A stretch of 64,000 bases of DNA from Streptomyces sp. NRRL B-1140 (GCF_001280065.1 NZ_LGEA01000001.1:248001-312000), one strand, 5' to 3'. Shown: positions 1 through 9,581, numbered from the stretch's first letter. The notes: generated by a model from the letters alone, not told the origin. Numbers and translations: made by a program.

Positions 1-200
<200 letters not shown>

Positions 201-1667
201 TCAGCCCTTGAACCAGCCGGAGGGGGCGGGGGCGAGGTTCTGGTAGATGTGCTTGGCCTCCTGGTACTCGCGCAGCCCCGTGGGGCCGAGTTCGCGTCCG
301 ACGCCGGAGCGGCCGAAGCCGCCCCACTCGGCCTGCGGTACGTAGGGGTGGAAGTCGTTGATCCACACGGTTCCGTGCCGCAGCCGCTGGGCGACGCGCT
401 GGGCGCGGCTCGCATCCGAGGTCCACACGCCGCCGGCCAGGCCGTAGCGGGTGTCGTTGGCCAGCTCCACCGCCTCGTCCTCGCCGCGGAAGCGCTCGAC
501 GGTGACCACCGGGCCGAAGACCTCCTCCTGGACGATGCGCATGGACCGGTCGCAGTCGGCGAAGATCGTCGGCAGCAGGAAGAAGCCGTCGGCGAGGGCG
601 GGGTCGTCGGGGCGGGTGCCTCCGGTGACGAGCCGGGCGCCCTCCTCCTTGGCGACGGCGATGTAGCCCTCGACCTTTTCGCGGTGCTCGGCGGAACTGA
701 GCGGGCCGCTCTCGGTGCCCTCCTCCATGCCGTTGCCGAGCCGGATCGCGCGGGCGCGCCCGGCGTAGGCCTCGACGAACCGGTCGTGCAGCGTGTCCTC
801 GACGAGCAGGCGCGAACCGGCGGAGCAGACCTGCCCGGAGTGCAGGAAGGCGGCGTCGAGGGCGTAGTCGACGGCGGCGTCGAAGTCGGCGTCGGCGAAG
901 ACGATGTTGGGGTTCTTGCCGCCCAGTTCCAGGGCGATGTTCCGCGGCCCCTCGGCGGCGCTCGCCATGATGGCCCGGCCGGTGTGCAGGCCGCCGGTGA
1001 ACGAGACCAGATCGACGTCCGGGTGGCTGGTCAGGGCCGCGCCGACGGTCGCCCCGGAGCCCAGCACGAGGTTGGCGACGCCGGGCGGGGCCCCGGCTTC
1101 CTCGATGAGCCGGATCATGGCGATCGTGGTGAGGGGTGTGGTCTCACTGGGTTTCAGGACGAAGGTGTTGCCTGCGGCGAGGGCCGGGGCGACCTTCCAG
1201 GAGGCCTGCAGCAGTGGGTAGTTCCAGGGGGCGATGAGCGCGCACACGCCGACCGGCTGGTAGACGACGCGGCTGAGGACGTCCGGGCCGACGTCGACGA
1301 CCCGGCCGCCGTCCTTGCCCGCGAGTTCGGCGTAGTAGCGGAAGGCGTTCGCCACGTCCTCCACGTCGATGCGGGCCTCGGTGAGCGTCTTGCCGGTGTC
1401 GAGGGTCTCGGTGCGGGCGATGTCCTCCCGGTCGCGCAGCAGCAGGTCGTGGACGCGCAGCAGGAGGTCGGCGCGGCGGCGGGAGGGGGCGTTCGCCCAG
1501 TCCTCCTCGGCGAAGGCGCGCCGGGCGGCGCGCACGGCGCGGTCGACGTCGCCGGCGTCGGCCTCGTCGACGGTGGTGACGACCGAGGCGTCGTAGGGGT
1601 TGACCACCTCACGTCGGCCCCCGGCCGCCGCCTGCGTCCACTGGCCGTCGATGTACAGCTCACCCAC
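201..1667 (-). CDS. betB: Betaine aldehyde dehydrogenase
   Basis: An NAD(P)-dependent aldehyde dehydrogenase of 488 residues, full length for the family, that oxidises betaine aldehyde to glycine betaine in the cytoplasm. It shows the ALDH landmarks: PWNYPLLQ for cofactor and oxyanion residues, FTGGLHTGR in the Rossmann region, ELGGKNP with the general-base glutamate, and SGQVCSAGSR with the catalytic cysteine. The start is a GTG at 1665-1667, because AAGGAGG sits 7 nt upstream; reading further upstream gives an arginine-rich sequence without homology. It is followed after 24 bp by the GMC oxidoreductase, so the two probably form one transcript for choline-to-betaine conversion. Other ALDH substrates are possible, but this pairing supports betB. 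Confidence 0.88.
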   Translation of the reverse strand: MGELYIDGQWTQAAAGGRREVVNPYDASVVTTVDEADAGDVDRAVRAARRAFAEEDWANAPSRRRADLLLRVHDLLLRDREDIARTETLDTGKTLTEARIDVEDVANAFRYYAELAGKDGGRVVDVGPDVLSRVVYQPVGVCALIAPWNYPLLQASWKVAPALAAGNTFVLKPSETTPLTTIAMIRLIEEAGAPPGVANLVLGSGATVGAALTSHPDVDLVSFTGGLHTGRAIMASAAEGPRNIALELGGKNPNIVFADADFDAAVDYALDAAFLHSGQVCSAGSRLLVEDTLHDRFVEAYAGRARAIRLGNGMEEGTESGPLSSAEHREKVEGYIAVAKEEGARLVTGGTRPDDPALADGFFLLPTIFADCDRSMRIVQEEVFGPVVTVERFRGEDEAVELANDTRYGLAGGVWTSDASRAQRVAQRLRHGTVWINDFHPYVPQAEWGGFGRSGVGRELGPTGLREYQEAKHIYQNLAPAPSGWFKG

Positions 1668-1837
1668 CGCGGGGCCTCCTTCGCGTCCGGCCGGAGCCCG
1701 ATCGGCTCGACGGTCAGCAACATGGCCCATCGGACGGGCGGCGGCCACGGGGCACACCGCCACGACGGCGTCCGGGCGGCCCAGAGGACCCGGGTGGGCT
1801 AGTCACCCGGCAGTCCGCCACCGAGCTGAAGCGGAAC

Positions 1838-1913
1838 GTCACATACCGACAACGCTCGGTCCGGATTGTGAACAAGGCATGGTGTTTTCGGGACCGTGTC
1901 ACATACAAACAAC
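1838..1913. repeat. Pair of direct repeats, 60 bp apart, upstream of the TIGR04222 gene
   Basis: Two 16-nt copies of GTCACATAC-N2-ACAAC lie at 1838-1853 and 1898-1913, matching at 14 of 16 positions with a period of exactly 60 bp. The second ends 2 nt before the ATG of the downstream membrane-protein gene. They may be binding sites for a regulator of that gene or of the divergent betB. I do not recognise the motif. Confidence 0.5.
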
Positions 1914-1915
1914 AT

Positions 1916-2686
1916 ATGCTCTGGGTTCTTTTCCTGCTGGCGGCCTGGGCCGTGGCCGGCACGGCGTGCACGCGCCTGTGCCTGGCCGCCGTACGCGCCG
2001 CAGCCGTGGCGGCGGACACCGGCTCCGGTCGTGAACTCACGCTGTACGAGGCCGCGTTCCTCTCCGGCGGCCCCCGCCGGGTCGCCGACGTCACGCTGGT
2101 CGCGATGGCCCGTCAGCGCCGGCTGCTCCTGGCGCACACCGGCTGGGCGACGGTGGTCGACCCGCGCGGGCGGGACGAGATGGAGCGGTCGGTGATAGGG
2201 GCCATCGGTCCCGAGGGACAGTCCCGGATCGCGCCGGTGCGGTCCACGGCCGCCGCGGCCGACGCGGTGCGCGGGATCGCCGAGGGGCTGGTGCGCGCGG
2301 GGCTCGCGGTGCCGGACAGCGCCCGTACGACGGTCGCGGCGGCCGTCCGGCAGGTCCGCGTGGCCGCCGTCGCCGTCCTCGGGCTGGGCGTGGCCGCGCT
2401 GCTGACGCCCGCTCCACCGGACATGCCGCGGCATCTGGTCGCCCTGTGGTTCGCGCTGCCGCTCGCCCTGGCCCTGAGCTGCCTGGCCGTCGCCCGGATC
2501 GAGATCCACCCTTACTCCCGCTGGGCCTCCCCGGCCGGGCGGCAGTTGCTCGGCACGCTGACCCGGACGGCGGACGGCACCGCCGACGACCGCACGTACC
2601 TCACCTCGGTGGCCGTGCGCGGCGTCAGCGCCATCGGCGAACCGGACCTGCGCGCCGCGTTCGCGCACCGCGAGTCGCACGACTGA
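1916..2686 (+). CDS. TIGR04222-domain membrane protein
   Basis: A 256-residue protein of unknown function. It starts with a hydrophobic helix (about residues 1-16), followed by the segment YEAAFLSGGPRRVADVTLVA, which is the core of the TIGR04222 domain found in actinobacterial membrane proteins. Two further hydrophobic stretches lie at about residues 150-168 and 175-195, followed by a soluble C-terminal tail. I chose the ATG at 1916 because it begins directly at the membrane helix; an in-frame ATG at 1868 would add 16 residues that do not resemble a leader. The gene stands alone, divergent from betB. The direct repeats described at 1838-1913 are immediately upstream. Confidence 0.7.
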   Translation: MLWVLFLLAAWAVAGTACTRLCLAAVRAAAVAADTGSGRELTLYEAAFLSGGPRRVADVTLVAMARQRRLLLAHTGWATVVDPRGRDEMERSVIGAIGPEGQSRIAPVRSTAAAADAVRGIAEGLVRAGLAVPDSARTTVAAAVRQVRVAAVAVLGLGVAALLTPAPPDMPRHLVALWFALPLALALSCLAVARIEIHPYSRWASPAGRQLLGTLTRTADGTADDRTYLTSVAVRGVSAIGEPDLRAAFAHRESHD

Positions 2687-2799
2687 CCGGACGGGGTGCA
2701 CACGGGGCACACAGCCCGACACCGGCGAACGGTGCTTGCCTTCCCCCCTCACCGGACGAAACATCCCTTTCGTCGCCACCGTGCATCGAAGGGATACGC

Positions 2800-4410
2800 A
2801 TGAGAGCCGCTCTCCTCTATTCGGCCGCCGGATCCCTGCTGCTGAGCACCCTCGTCACGCCCCCGGACACCCAGGAGCCGACGGGGGCGGCGGAGCGGCG
2901 CGGCACCGCCGTGGCGGCCGAACGGGCGAAGGAGGCCGGTGTCGACTTCGGCCCCTGCCCCGACGCGCAGGATCTGCCCGGCAGCATGCGGTGCGGCACG
3001 GTCCGCGTCCCGCTGGACTACGCCCGCCCCGACGGCGAGCAGATCGAACTCTCCGTCAGCAGGGCCCGGGCCACGCGGAAGGCCCCCCGCCGCGGCGGGC
3101 AGCCCGTCGGGCGGCAGGGCGCCCTGGTCTACAACCCGGGCGGGCCGGGCGCCACCGGCCTGTACTTCCCGCTGATCGGCCTGCTCCCCGAGTGGAAGCG
3201 GATCGCGGCCGCGTACGACCTCGTCGGCTACGCCCCGCGCGGGGTCGGCCGTTCGGCGCCGCTGTCGTGCACGGACCCGAAGCGGTACTTCACGGGCCCC
3301 TCGCCGTCACCGGCCCACCCCTCGACGTCGTACAAGGAGGAACGGATCGCACGGGCGAAGGCGTACGCGCGTGGCTGCGCCGAGCGCACCGGTGACTCCC
3401 TGCGGCACTACCACTCCCTCAACAACGCCCGCGACCTCGACGTGCTGCGCGCCGCGCTCGGCGAGGAGCGGCTGACCTTCATGGGCTCGTCGTACGGGAC
3501 GTACTTCGGTGCCCTGTACGCCACGATGTTCCCGGGGCATGTGCGGCGGATGGTCTTCGACTCGGTGGCCCACCCCGGCCCCCACCGGATCTGGTACCGC
3601 AACAACCTCGCCCAGTCGGCGGCGTTCGAGCGCCGCTGGGCGGACTTCCGGTCCTGGGTGGCCCGGCACCACGACGTGTACGGGCTGGGGGCGACCGCGC
3701 GGGAGGTGCTGCGCAGCTACCGGCGGGCGAGCGCGCGGCTGGCCGCCGAACCGGCGGGCGGAAAGGTCGGACCGGGCCAGTTGCAGGGGGCGTTCCTGCA
3801 GGCCGGGTACTACGACGACCAGTGGCCGCACCGCGCGCACGCGCTCTCGGCGTACCTCAAGGGTGATCCGAAGCCCCTGATCGAGCAGGCGGAACAGCAG
3901 CCGGAGGCGGCGGCCGAGGCGGAGAACGCACGCGCGGTGTATCTCGCCGTCGAGTGCAACGACGCCCCCTGGCCCACGGACTTCACGGTGTGGGACCGGG
4001 ACAACACCCGGCTCGCGCGGATGGCACCCTTCGAGACCTGGGACAACGTCTGGACGAACCTGCCGTGCGCCTACTGGCGGGCGCCCCGGCAGCGGCCGCT
4101 CGACGTCGGCACCGGTCCGGGCCAGCTGCCGCCGACGCTGATCCTGGCCGCCGAGCGGGACGCCGCCACCCCGTACGACGGTGCCCTCGACCTCCACCAC
4201 CGTCTCGCGGGCTCGGTGCTGGTGACGGAGCGGGACGCCGGAGCCCACGGGCTGGCGGGCGGCCCGAACGCCTGCGTCAACGGCCACATGGAGGCGTATC
4301 TGCTGGAGGGGCGGCTGCCGGGACGGCGTACGGACTGCGCCCCGCACGCCGAGCCGGAACCGGCGGCCCCGGACAGGCCCGGGGCCTCGGCTCTCAGAGG
4401 CGTCCGCTGA
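2800..4410 (+). CDS. Secreted alpha/beta hydrolase, tripeptidyl aminopeptidase type (peptidase S33)
   Basis: A 536-residue secreted serine hydrolase of the Streptomyces tripeptidyl aminopeptidase (Tap/SlpD/SlpE) family, which removes short peptides from the N-terminus of exported or environmental proteins. The first 25 or so residues form a hydrophobic signal sequence. The oxyanion region is YNPGGPGATG, the nucleophile elbow is GSSYGTY with Ser231, and the other triad members are probably Asp454 (AERDAATPY) and His483 (AGAHGLAG). Cysteine pairs near residues 56, 67 and 495 suggest disulfides, as expected for a secreted protein. The ATG at 2800 was chosen because it begins the signal peptide. 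The gene is convergent with hemQ with almost no gap. The family is sure; the exact peptide specificity is not. Confidence 0.85.
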   Translation: MRAALLYSAAGSLLLSTLVTPPDTQEPTGAAERRGTAVAAERAKEAGVDFGPCPDAQDLPGSMRCGTVRVPLDYARPDGEQIELSVSRARATRKAPRRGGQPVGRQGALVYNPGGPGATGLYFPLIGLLPEWKRIAAAYDLVGYAPRGVGRSAPLSCTDPKRYFTGPSPSPAHPSTSYKEERIARAKAYARGCAERTGDSLRHYHSLNNARDLDVLRAALGEERLTFMGSSYGTYFGALYATMFPGHVRRMVFDSVAHPGPHRIWYRNNLAQSAAFERRWADFRSWVARHHDVYGLGATAREVLRSYRRASARLAAEPAGGKVGPGQLQGAFLQAGYYDDQWPHRAHALSAYLKGDPKPLIEQAEQQPEAAAEAENARAVYLAVECNDAPWPTDFTVWDRDNTRLARMAPFETWDNVWTNLPCAYWRAPRQRPLDVGTGPGQLPPTLILAAERDAATPYDGALDLHHRLAGSVLVTERDAGAHGLAGGPNACVNGHMEAYLLEGRLPGRRTDCAPHAEPEPAAPDRPGASALRGVR

Positions 4411-4411
4411 G

Positions 4412-5143
4412 TCAGGCCAGCGAGGCGACCAGTTCGGCGACGTCCTTGCGGCGGCCCGTGTAGAACGGCACCTCCTCGCGGACGTGCATACGGGCCTCCG
4501 AGGCGCGCAGGTGACGCATGAGGTCGACGATGCGGTACAGCTCGTCGGCCTCGAAGGCGAGGATCCACTCGTAGTCGCCGAGGGAGAACGAGGCGACGGT
4601 GTTGGCGCGCACGTCGGGGTAGCCGCGGGCCATCTTGCCGTGGTCGGCGAGCATGCGGCGGCGGTCCTCGTCGGGCAGCAGGTACCAGTCGTAGGAGCGC
4701 ACGAAGGGGTAGACGCTGACGTAGTCGCGGGGCGTCTCGTCGGCGAGGAACGCCGGGATGTGCGCGCGGTTGAACTCGGCGGGGCGGTGCAGCGCCATGT
4801 TCGACCAGACGGGCTCCAGGGCGCGGCCCAGCCTGGTCCGGCGGAAGAGGTTGTACGCCTCCTGCAGCGCGTCGCTGGTCTCCGCGTGCCACCAGATCAT
4901 GAGGTCGGCGTCGGCGCGCAGGCCCGAGACGTCGTAGGTACCGCGGACCGTGACGTCCTTGGCGGCGAGCTGGTCGAACAGCTCCTGGACCTCGTCGGCG
5001 TACCCGGCGCGGTCCTCGGGGAGGACGTCCTTCAGCTTGAAGACGGACCAGAGCGTGTAGCGGATGACCTCGTTGAGGTCCTTGGCCAGCTTGCCCTTGT
5101 TCGGGATCCTGCCGGACTCGGGGGTGGGGGCGTCGTTGCTCAT
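4412..5143 (-). CDS. hemQ: Coproheme decarboxylase HemQ (chlorite dismutase family)
   Basis: A 243-residue member of the chlorite dismutase-like family. It catalyses the last step of the coproporphyrin-dependent haem pathway, the oxidative decarboxylation of iron-coproporphyrin III to haem b. The segment RMLADHGKM carries the likely proximal haem-ligand histidine (His168), and [14 protein letters not shown] is the conserved region containing the catalytic tyrosine. The length and the lack of a signal peptide fit the actinobacterial HemQ group rather than true chlorite dismutases. The ATG at 5141-5143 lies 4 bp after the stop of cgoX, so the two are translationally coupled. With hemE in the same window, the pathway assignment is strong. 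Confidence 0.92.
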   Translation of the reverse strand: MSNDAPTPESGRIPNKGKLAKDLNEVIRYTLWSVFKLKDVLPEDRAGYADEVQELFDQLAAKDVTVRGTYDVSGLRADADLMIWWHAETSDALQEAYNLFRRTRLGRALEPVWSNMALHRPAEFNRAHIPAFLADETPRDYVSVYPFVRSYDWYLLPDEDRRRMLADHGKMARGYPDVRANTVASFSLGDYEWILAFEADELYRIVDLMRHLRASEARMHVREEVPFYTGRRKDVAELVASLA

Positions 5144-5147
5144 GGCC

Positions 5148-6593
5148 TCATTCTCCCGCTCCGCCGTGCAGGCTCTGCACCGGGTGGGCGGTGAGCTCCT
5201 GCACAGCGGCCGGGTCACCGTGGACCTGGTCGACGGCGGCGTACGCGCTCGCGATGCACGCGGGGACGCCGACGCCGTCGTAGGCGGCGCCGCAGACGGC
5301 GAGGCCGGGGAGGCGGGCGATGTGCTCGCGGATGCGGGCCACGCGCGCGTGGTGGCCAACGGGGTACTGGGGCAGGCCGTCGTCCCAGCGGGTGACGCGG
5401 GTGGCGACCGGGGTGGCGTCGAGGCCCGTCGCCGCCTTCAGGTCCTGCCGGGAGACGTCGGCCAGCTCGCTGTCGTCACGCTCGAGGATCTCCGTCTCGC
5501 CGTACCGCCCGACGGAGGTGCGCAGGACGACCAGGCCGGGGTTCTCGTCGGCGATCCAGCCCCACTTCTGCGAGGCGAACGTGGACGCCTTGATGGTGTG
5601 GCCGTCGACGGGCGGTACGAGGAAGCCGCTGCCGTCGGGCAGGGCCGTCTCACCGCGGCGGTAGGCCAGGGTGACCAGGGCCATCGAGGCGTACTCGACG
5701 GCGTCGAGTTCGGCGGCGGCCCCGGGGCTCTCCGCACGCAGCAGCCGGGCGGCCGCCGGGGCGGGCGCGGCGACGATCACGGCGTCCGCGAGCCACTCGC
5801 GCTCACCGGAGAACACGTGCCAGCCGCCCTCCGGGGTGCGCCGCAGCCCGGTCACTGCCGTCCCCGTGAGGATCTCGCCCCCGCGGGCCCGGACCGAGTC
5901 CGCCACCGCGAGGGGCAGGGTGCCGACGCCGCCCCGGATGCCCGTGAAGACCGGGCCGGTCTGCCGGGCCGCCGCCGCCCTGGCCTGGAGCTCGCGGACC
6001 CCTGCCGTCAGGGAGGTGTGGGTCCGGGCCACCTGGAAGAGCTGCGGAACGGCCGCACGCATGGAGATGCGGTACGCGTCACCCGCGTACACCCCGCCGA
6101 GCATGGGCTCCAGCAGGCGGTCGACGACCTCCCGGCCGAGGCGCTGCGCCACGTACTCCCCGACCGCCACGTCGTCGCCCACCTCGGTGCGGGGCAGCTC
6201 GGCGTCCCGCTCGATGCGGGCGAGTCCCTCCTCGGACAGCACACCGGCCAGGGCGGACGCGGTGCCGGGCACGCCCATCACATGCCCCTTTGGGAAGGGG
6301 CGCAGGGCTCCGCGGGTCCACAGCGAGGCCGTCGCCGTGGCCGGGGGCTGGAGGCGGTCGGCGAGGCCCACCTCGCGCGCGAGGTCCACCGCCTCGGGGC
6401 GGCGGGCCAGCAGCGACTCGGCGCCGAGGTCCACGCGGGCGCCGGCGACCTCGCCGGGCAGCAGCTTGCCGCCCACCCGGCCGGAGGTCTCCAGCACGGT
6501 CACCCGCGCCCCCCGGTCCAGCAGCCGGTGTGCGGCGGCCAGCCCCGCGACACCCGCCCCGATGACGACGACCCGCCCATGGAATTCGCGCAT
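5148..6593 (-). CDS. hemY: Coproporphyrinogen III oxidase (HemY/CgoX)
   Basis: A 481-residue FAD enzyme that oxidises coproporphyrinogen III to coproporphyrin III (the Gram-positive CgoX reaction, traditionally called protoporphyrinogen oxidase, HemG or HemY). The N-terminus has a classic dinucleotide-binding fold, [17 protein letters not shown], followed by GGKLLPGEV; the C-terminus has the second FAD motif near [15 protein letters not shown]. It directly precedes hemQ, the enzyme two steps later in the pathway, with a 4-bp gap. The start is the ATG at 6591-6593. It is divergent from the DUF4349 lipoprotein gene. Confidence 0.92.
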   Translation of the reverse strand: MREFHGRVVVIGAGVAGLAAAHRLLDRGARVTVLETSGRVGGKLLPGEVAGARVDLGAESLLARRPEAVDLAREVGLADRLQPPATATASLWTRGALRPFPKGHVMGVPGTASALAGVLSEEGLARIERDAELPRTEVGDDVAVGEYVAQRLGREVVDRLLEPMLGGVYAGDAYRISMRAAVPQLFQVARTHTSLTAGVRELQARAAAARQTGPVFTGIRGGVGTLPLAVADSVRARGGEILTGTAVTGLRRTPEGGWHVFSGEREWLADAVIVAAPAPAAARLLRAESPGAAAELDAVEYASMALVTLAYRRGETALPDGSGFLVPPVDGHTIKASTFASQKWGWIADENPGLVVLRTSVGRYGETEILERDDSELADVSRQDLKAATGLDATPVATRVTRWDDGLPQYPVGHHARVARIREHIARLPGLAVCGAAYDGVGVPACIASAYAAVDQVHGDPAAVQELTAHPVQSLHGGAGE

Positions 6594-6667
6594 GCCCCCA
6601 GCCTCTCAGACCCCACCGACAGCGCCGCCGCGCCCCGGTGTCCGGCACGAGTCCCGACCGTGACCGC

Positions 6668-6707
6668 ATCGGAACCGTCCCGGACCAAACGATCGGCACC
6701 GTCCGGG
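6668..6707. repeat. Tandem 16-nt direct repeats in the hemY / DUF4349 divergent promoter region
   Basis: ATCGGAACCGTCCCGG at 6668-6683 and ATCGGCACCGTCCGGG at 6692-6707 match at 14 of 16 positions, with a 24-bp period. They lie between the divergent starts at 6593 and 6752. The first contains GGAAC, resembling the -35 box of ECF sigma factors, but I see no convincing -10 partner. They could be operator half-sites. Confidence 0.35.
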
Positions 6708-6751
6708 CGTCGAAGAAGCGTCAGCAGAATCGACCCCCGGGGGATGCCCGC

Positions 6752-7732
6752 ATGCGCACACGACGATCCGTACGACACCCCGTCCCGGCCCTGGCCGCGC
6801 TCCTGCTCGCGGCCGCCCTCGCCCTCACGGGGTGCAGCGCCGGGGACGACGCCTCGGGCGGCAGCAACTCCACCGCCGACAAGGCGGCGGGCGACAGTGC
6901 CGTCTCGGGCGAGGCCGCCCCGGGCGGCACCGGAAGCGGCGCCAAGGCCACGGCGCCGCCGAAGCTCACCCCGAACCACATCATCCGCACGGCCTCCCTG
7001 ACCGTGCAGGTCAAGGACGTCCCCAAAGCCCTGGACCAGGCCCGCACCGGTGTGGAGAACGCGGGCGGCTACGTCGGCAACGAGACGACCACCCGGGACG
7101 CCGAGGGCCACGAGCGCACCCGGGTCGTGCTGCGCGTGCCCGCCGAGAAGTACGACGAGGTCCTCGCCGGACTGGAGGGCTCCGGCAAGCTCCTCGACCG
7201 CAGCGCGAAGGCCGAGGACGTCACCGACCAGGTCGTGGACGTGGAGAGCCGGATCAGGACGCAGCGCGCCAGCGTGGCCCGGATCCGCGAACTGATGGAC
7301 CAGGCCACCAGGCTCAGTGACGTGGTGACCCTGGAGGGCGAGCTGAGCACCCGCCAGGCCGACCTGGAGGCACTGCTCGCCCGGCAGAAGTCCCTGAAGG
7401 ACCGCACCAGCCTGGCCACCATCACCCTGTCGCTGTCCGAGACCCCGGTGAAGAAGGAGGCGAAGGACGACGACCCGGGGTTCGTGGACGCGCTGGCGGG
7501 CGGCTGGAGCGCCTTCGTGGCCATGCTGCGCTGGCTCGCGGTGGCCTTCGGCGCGGTCCTGCCGTTCGCGGCCTTGGCCGCACTGGTCGTCTGGCTGTGG
7601 CTGCGCGTGGTACGCCCCCGGCTGCCGCGCCGCCCCGCGCCCGCGCCCACGGCGACCGCGCTGGGCCCGCTGCCCACGGCCCGGCCCGCGCCGGAGTCCG
7701 CGCAGCCGGGAACGCCGGGTGAGCGGGACTGA
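6752..7732 (+). CDS. DUF4349-domain lipoprotein
   Basis: A 326-residue lipoprotein of unknown function. A basic signal peptide ends in the lipobox LTGC (Cys at about residue 28), then comes a Gly/Ser/Ala-rich linker and the DUF4349 domain from about residue 70 to 230. That domain includes a predicted coiled coil rich in Leu, Glu and Arg (about residues 160-220), and one transmembrane helix follows near residues 255-285, with a proline-rich cytoplasmic tail. The ATG at 6752 starts the signal peptide directly. The protein would be anchored by both lipid and helix, which is typical of the family; some members sense or scaffold at the membrane, but no role can be assigned here. Confidence 0.85.
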   Translation: MRTRRSVRHPVPALAALLLAAALALTGCSAGDDASGGSNSTADKAAGDSAVSGEAAPGGTGSGAKATAPPKLTPNHIIRTASLTVQVKDVPKALDQARTGVENAGGYVGNETTTRDAEGHERTRVVLRVPAEKYDEVLAGLEGSGKLLDRSAKAEDVTDQVVDVESRIRTQRASVARIRELMDQATRLSDVVTLEGELSTRQADLEALLARQKSLKDRTSLATITLSLSETPVKKEAKDDDPGFVDALAGGWSAFVAMLRWLAVAFGAVLPFAALAALVVWLWLRVVRPRLPRRPAPAPTATALGPLPTARPAPESAQPGTPGERD

Positions 7733-7747
7733 AATGCCCTGCTCCCG

Positions 7748-7753
7748 TAGCGT
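7748..7753 (+). promoter_or_regulatory. -10 box of a putative leaderless promoter (disulfide reductase gene)
   Basis: TAGCGT followed by exactly 6 nt and then the ATG at 7760, so transcription would begin at or next to the A of the start codon. There is no Shine-Dalgarno sequence, which agrees with a leaderless mRNA. Confidence 0.5.
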
Positions 7754-7759
7754 GTTCGC

Positions 7760-9148
7760 ATGAACATGAGCCGTGCACGGGAGCGACTGGTCGTCATCGG
7801 CGGTGACGCCGCGGGCATGTCCGCGGCGTCCCAGGCGCGCCGCCTGAAGGGTCCCGGCGAGCTGGAGATCGTGGCGTTCGAACGGGGCCACTTCACGTCG
7901 TACTCGGCGTGCGGCATCCCCTACTGGGTCGGTGGCGACGTCACCGACCGGGACGAGCTCGTCGCCCGCACCCCCGAGGAGCACCGGGCCCGGGACATCG
8001 GCCTGCGCCTGCGCACCGAGGTGACGGAACTCGACCTCGACGGGCAGCGGGTGCGCGCGCGTGACGTCGACTCGGGCGAGGAGTCCTGGACGTCGTACGA
8101 CAAGCTCGTCATCGCGACCGGCGCCCGGCCGATCCGGCCGGACATGCCCGGAGCGGACGCGGCCGGGGTGCACGGGGTGCAGACACTGGACGACGGCCAG
8201 GCGCTCCTCGACACCCTGGAGGGCACGCGTGGCCGCCGCGCGGTGGTGGTCGGGGCCGGCTACATCGGCGTGGAGATGGCCGAGGCGCTCATCAAGCGCG
8301 GCTACGAGGTGACGGTCGTCAACCGCGGCAGCGAGCCCATGTCGACCCTCGACCCCGACATGGGCCGTCTGGTGCACGAGGCCATGGAGGGCCTGGGCAT
8401 CACGATGGTGAACGACGCCGAGGTCACGAAGATCCTCACCGGTGACGACGGGCGGGTCAGGGCGGTGGCCACGCAGGAGGGCGAGTTCCCGGCGGACGTC
8501 GTCGTGCTCGGCATCGGCGTCCGCCCCGAGACGGCCCTCGCGAAGGCCGCCGGTCTCCCCCTCGGCCCGCACGGCGGTCTGCTCACGGACCGCTCGATGC
8601 GGGTGCGCGGACAGGGGAACGTCTGGGCCGGCGGAGACTGCGTCGAGGTCCTGGACCTGGTCTCGGGCCAGGAGCGGCACATCCCGCTCGGCACGCACGC
8701 CAACAAGCACGGCCAGGTCATCGGGACCAACGCCGGCGGCGGCTACGCCACCTTCCCGGGCGTGGTCGGTACGGCGGTCAGCAAGGTCTGCGACCTGGAG
8801 ATCGCCCGCACGGGCCTGCGCGAGAAGGACGCCCACCGCGTCGGGTTCCGCTTCGAGTCCGTCACCATCGAGTCGACGAGCCGGGCGGGCTACTACCCGA
8901 ACGCCTCTCCCATGACGGTCAAGATGCTCGCCGAGCACCGCACGGGCCGCCTCCTCGGCGTCCAGATCGTCGGCCGGGAGGGCGCGGGCAAGCGCGTCGA
9001 CATCGCGGCCGTCGCCCTCACGGCAGGCATGACGGTGGAACAGATGACAGCCCTGGACCTCGGCTACGCCCCACCCTTCTCCCCGGTCTGGGACCCGGTC
9101 CTGGTGGCGGCCCGCAAGGCGTCGGCGAAAGTCCGCGGTTCGTTGTGA
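7760..9148 (+). CDS. FAD-dependent CoA-disulfide reductase / NADH oxidase family protein
   Basis: A 462-residue flavoprotein of the single-cysteine pyridine nucleotide-disulfide reductase group (CoA-disulfide reductase, NADH oxidase, persulfide reductase). It has the FAD motif VIGGDAAGMSAA, the redox-active single cysteine in SACGIPYW (about residue 50), the NAD(P)H motif VVGAGYIGVEMAE, and the second FAD motif NVWAGGDCVE. A dimerisation domain fills the C-terminal 120 residues. The likely role is reducing small-molecule disulfides or persulfides, or oxygen, with NAD(P)H in the cytoplasm; Streptomyces uses mycothiol, so CoA need not be the substrate. It is transcribed alone, apparently from a leaderless promoter. 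A 6-bp-later ATG is an alternative start. Confidence 0.85.
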   Translation: MNMSRARERLVVIGGDAAGMSAASQARRLKGPGELEIVAFERGHFTSYSACGIPYWVGGDVTDRDELVARTPEEHRARDIGLRLRTEVTELDLDGQRVRARDVDSGEESWTSYDKLVIATGARPIRPDMPGADAAGVHGVQTLDDGQALLDTLEGTRGRRAVVVGAGYIGVEMAEALIKRGYEVTVVNRGSEPMSTLDPDMGRLVHEAMEGLGITMVNDAEVTKILTGDDGRVRAVATQEGEFPADVVVLGIGVRPETALAKAAGLPLGPHGGLLTDRSMRVRGQGNVWAGGDCVEVLDLVSGQERHIPLGTHANKHGQVIGTNAGGGYATFPGVVGTAVSKVCDLEIARTGLREKDAHRVGFRFESVTIESTSRAGYYPNASPMTVKMLAEHRTGRLLGVQIVGREGAGKRVDIAAVALTAGMTVEQMTALDLGYAPPFSPVWDPVLVAARKASAKVRGSL

Positions 9149-9172
9149 GGTGGGGGGCGGCCACGCCCCTCA

Positions 9173-9203
9173 GGGGCGCGGGGAACTGCGCGACAAGCCA
9201 CAA
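9173..9203 (+). repeat. Interspersed intergenic repeat, copy 1
   Basis: This copy begins GGGGCGCGGGGAACTGCGCG and continues with a conserved AGCCAC block. The same sequence recurs, inverted, at 14066-14096 and 20783-20813. All three are in short gaps just behind gene ends. I recognise this element as very common in Streptomyces intergenic DNA; its function is not established as far as I know. Confidence 0.75.
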
Positions 9204-9248
9204 CGAGCCCGCTGCCGGCAACGTCCCCGCACCCCTACGGGGCGTTCC

Positions 9249-9581
9249 TCACGCCGTCCCCGCCGTACCGGTGATCCGGTCGATCGCCTGCCGCGCCTGC
9301 TCCGCCGGCGGCCGCGACGGCAAAGAGGACACCGACGCCGCACCGGCCGTCACCGCCGGCGGCTGCTCCCCCGCCGGCTTCGCGTGCGACGCCACCCGGG
9401 TCGACCGCAACCGGTGGCTCACCGCCTCCTCCAGGGTCACGGGCCGCCGCAACTGGGTCGCCAGCCGCCCCGCGTCCTGGCCGAGGCGGGCCACATCCTC
9501 CCAGGGCAGCCGCACCACCAGCGTCAGCTCCGCCTCCCCGTCGGGCAGGGCGTGCATCGCGGGGGTCACTCGGTCGTTCAT
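9249..9581 (-). CDS. Small hypothetical protein downstream of hemE
   Basis: A 110-residue protein with no family that I recognise. The first half (after an N-terminal MNDRVTPAMH) reads like a small folded region with LTLVVRLPWEDVARL and an amphipathic helix, and the C-terminal third is rich in Ala, Pro and Thr and probably disordered. There is no signal peptide or membrane segment. The start is the ATG at 9579-9581, preceded by GAGGAA at a suitable distance; an upstream extension would be Arg-rich and unlikely. It lies 111 bp downstream of hemE on the same strand, so it may be transcribed with it. Confidence 0.6.
   Translation of the reverse strand: MNDRVTPAMHALPDGEAELTLVVRLPWEDVARLGQDAGRLATQLRRPVTLEEAVSHRLRSTRVASHAKPAGEQPPAVTAGAASVSSLPSRPPAEQARQAIDRITGTAGTA

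Noticed and set aside
2446..2799. Upstream in-frame extension of the S33 hydrolase
   Set aside because: It overlaps the TIGR04222 gene in another frame and would place the signal peptide in the middle of the protein.
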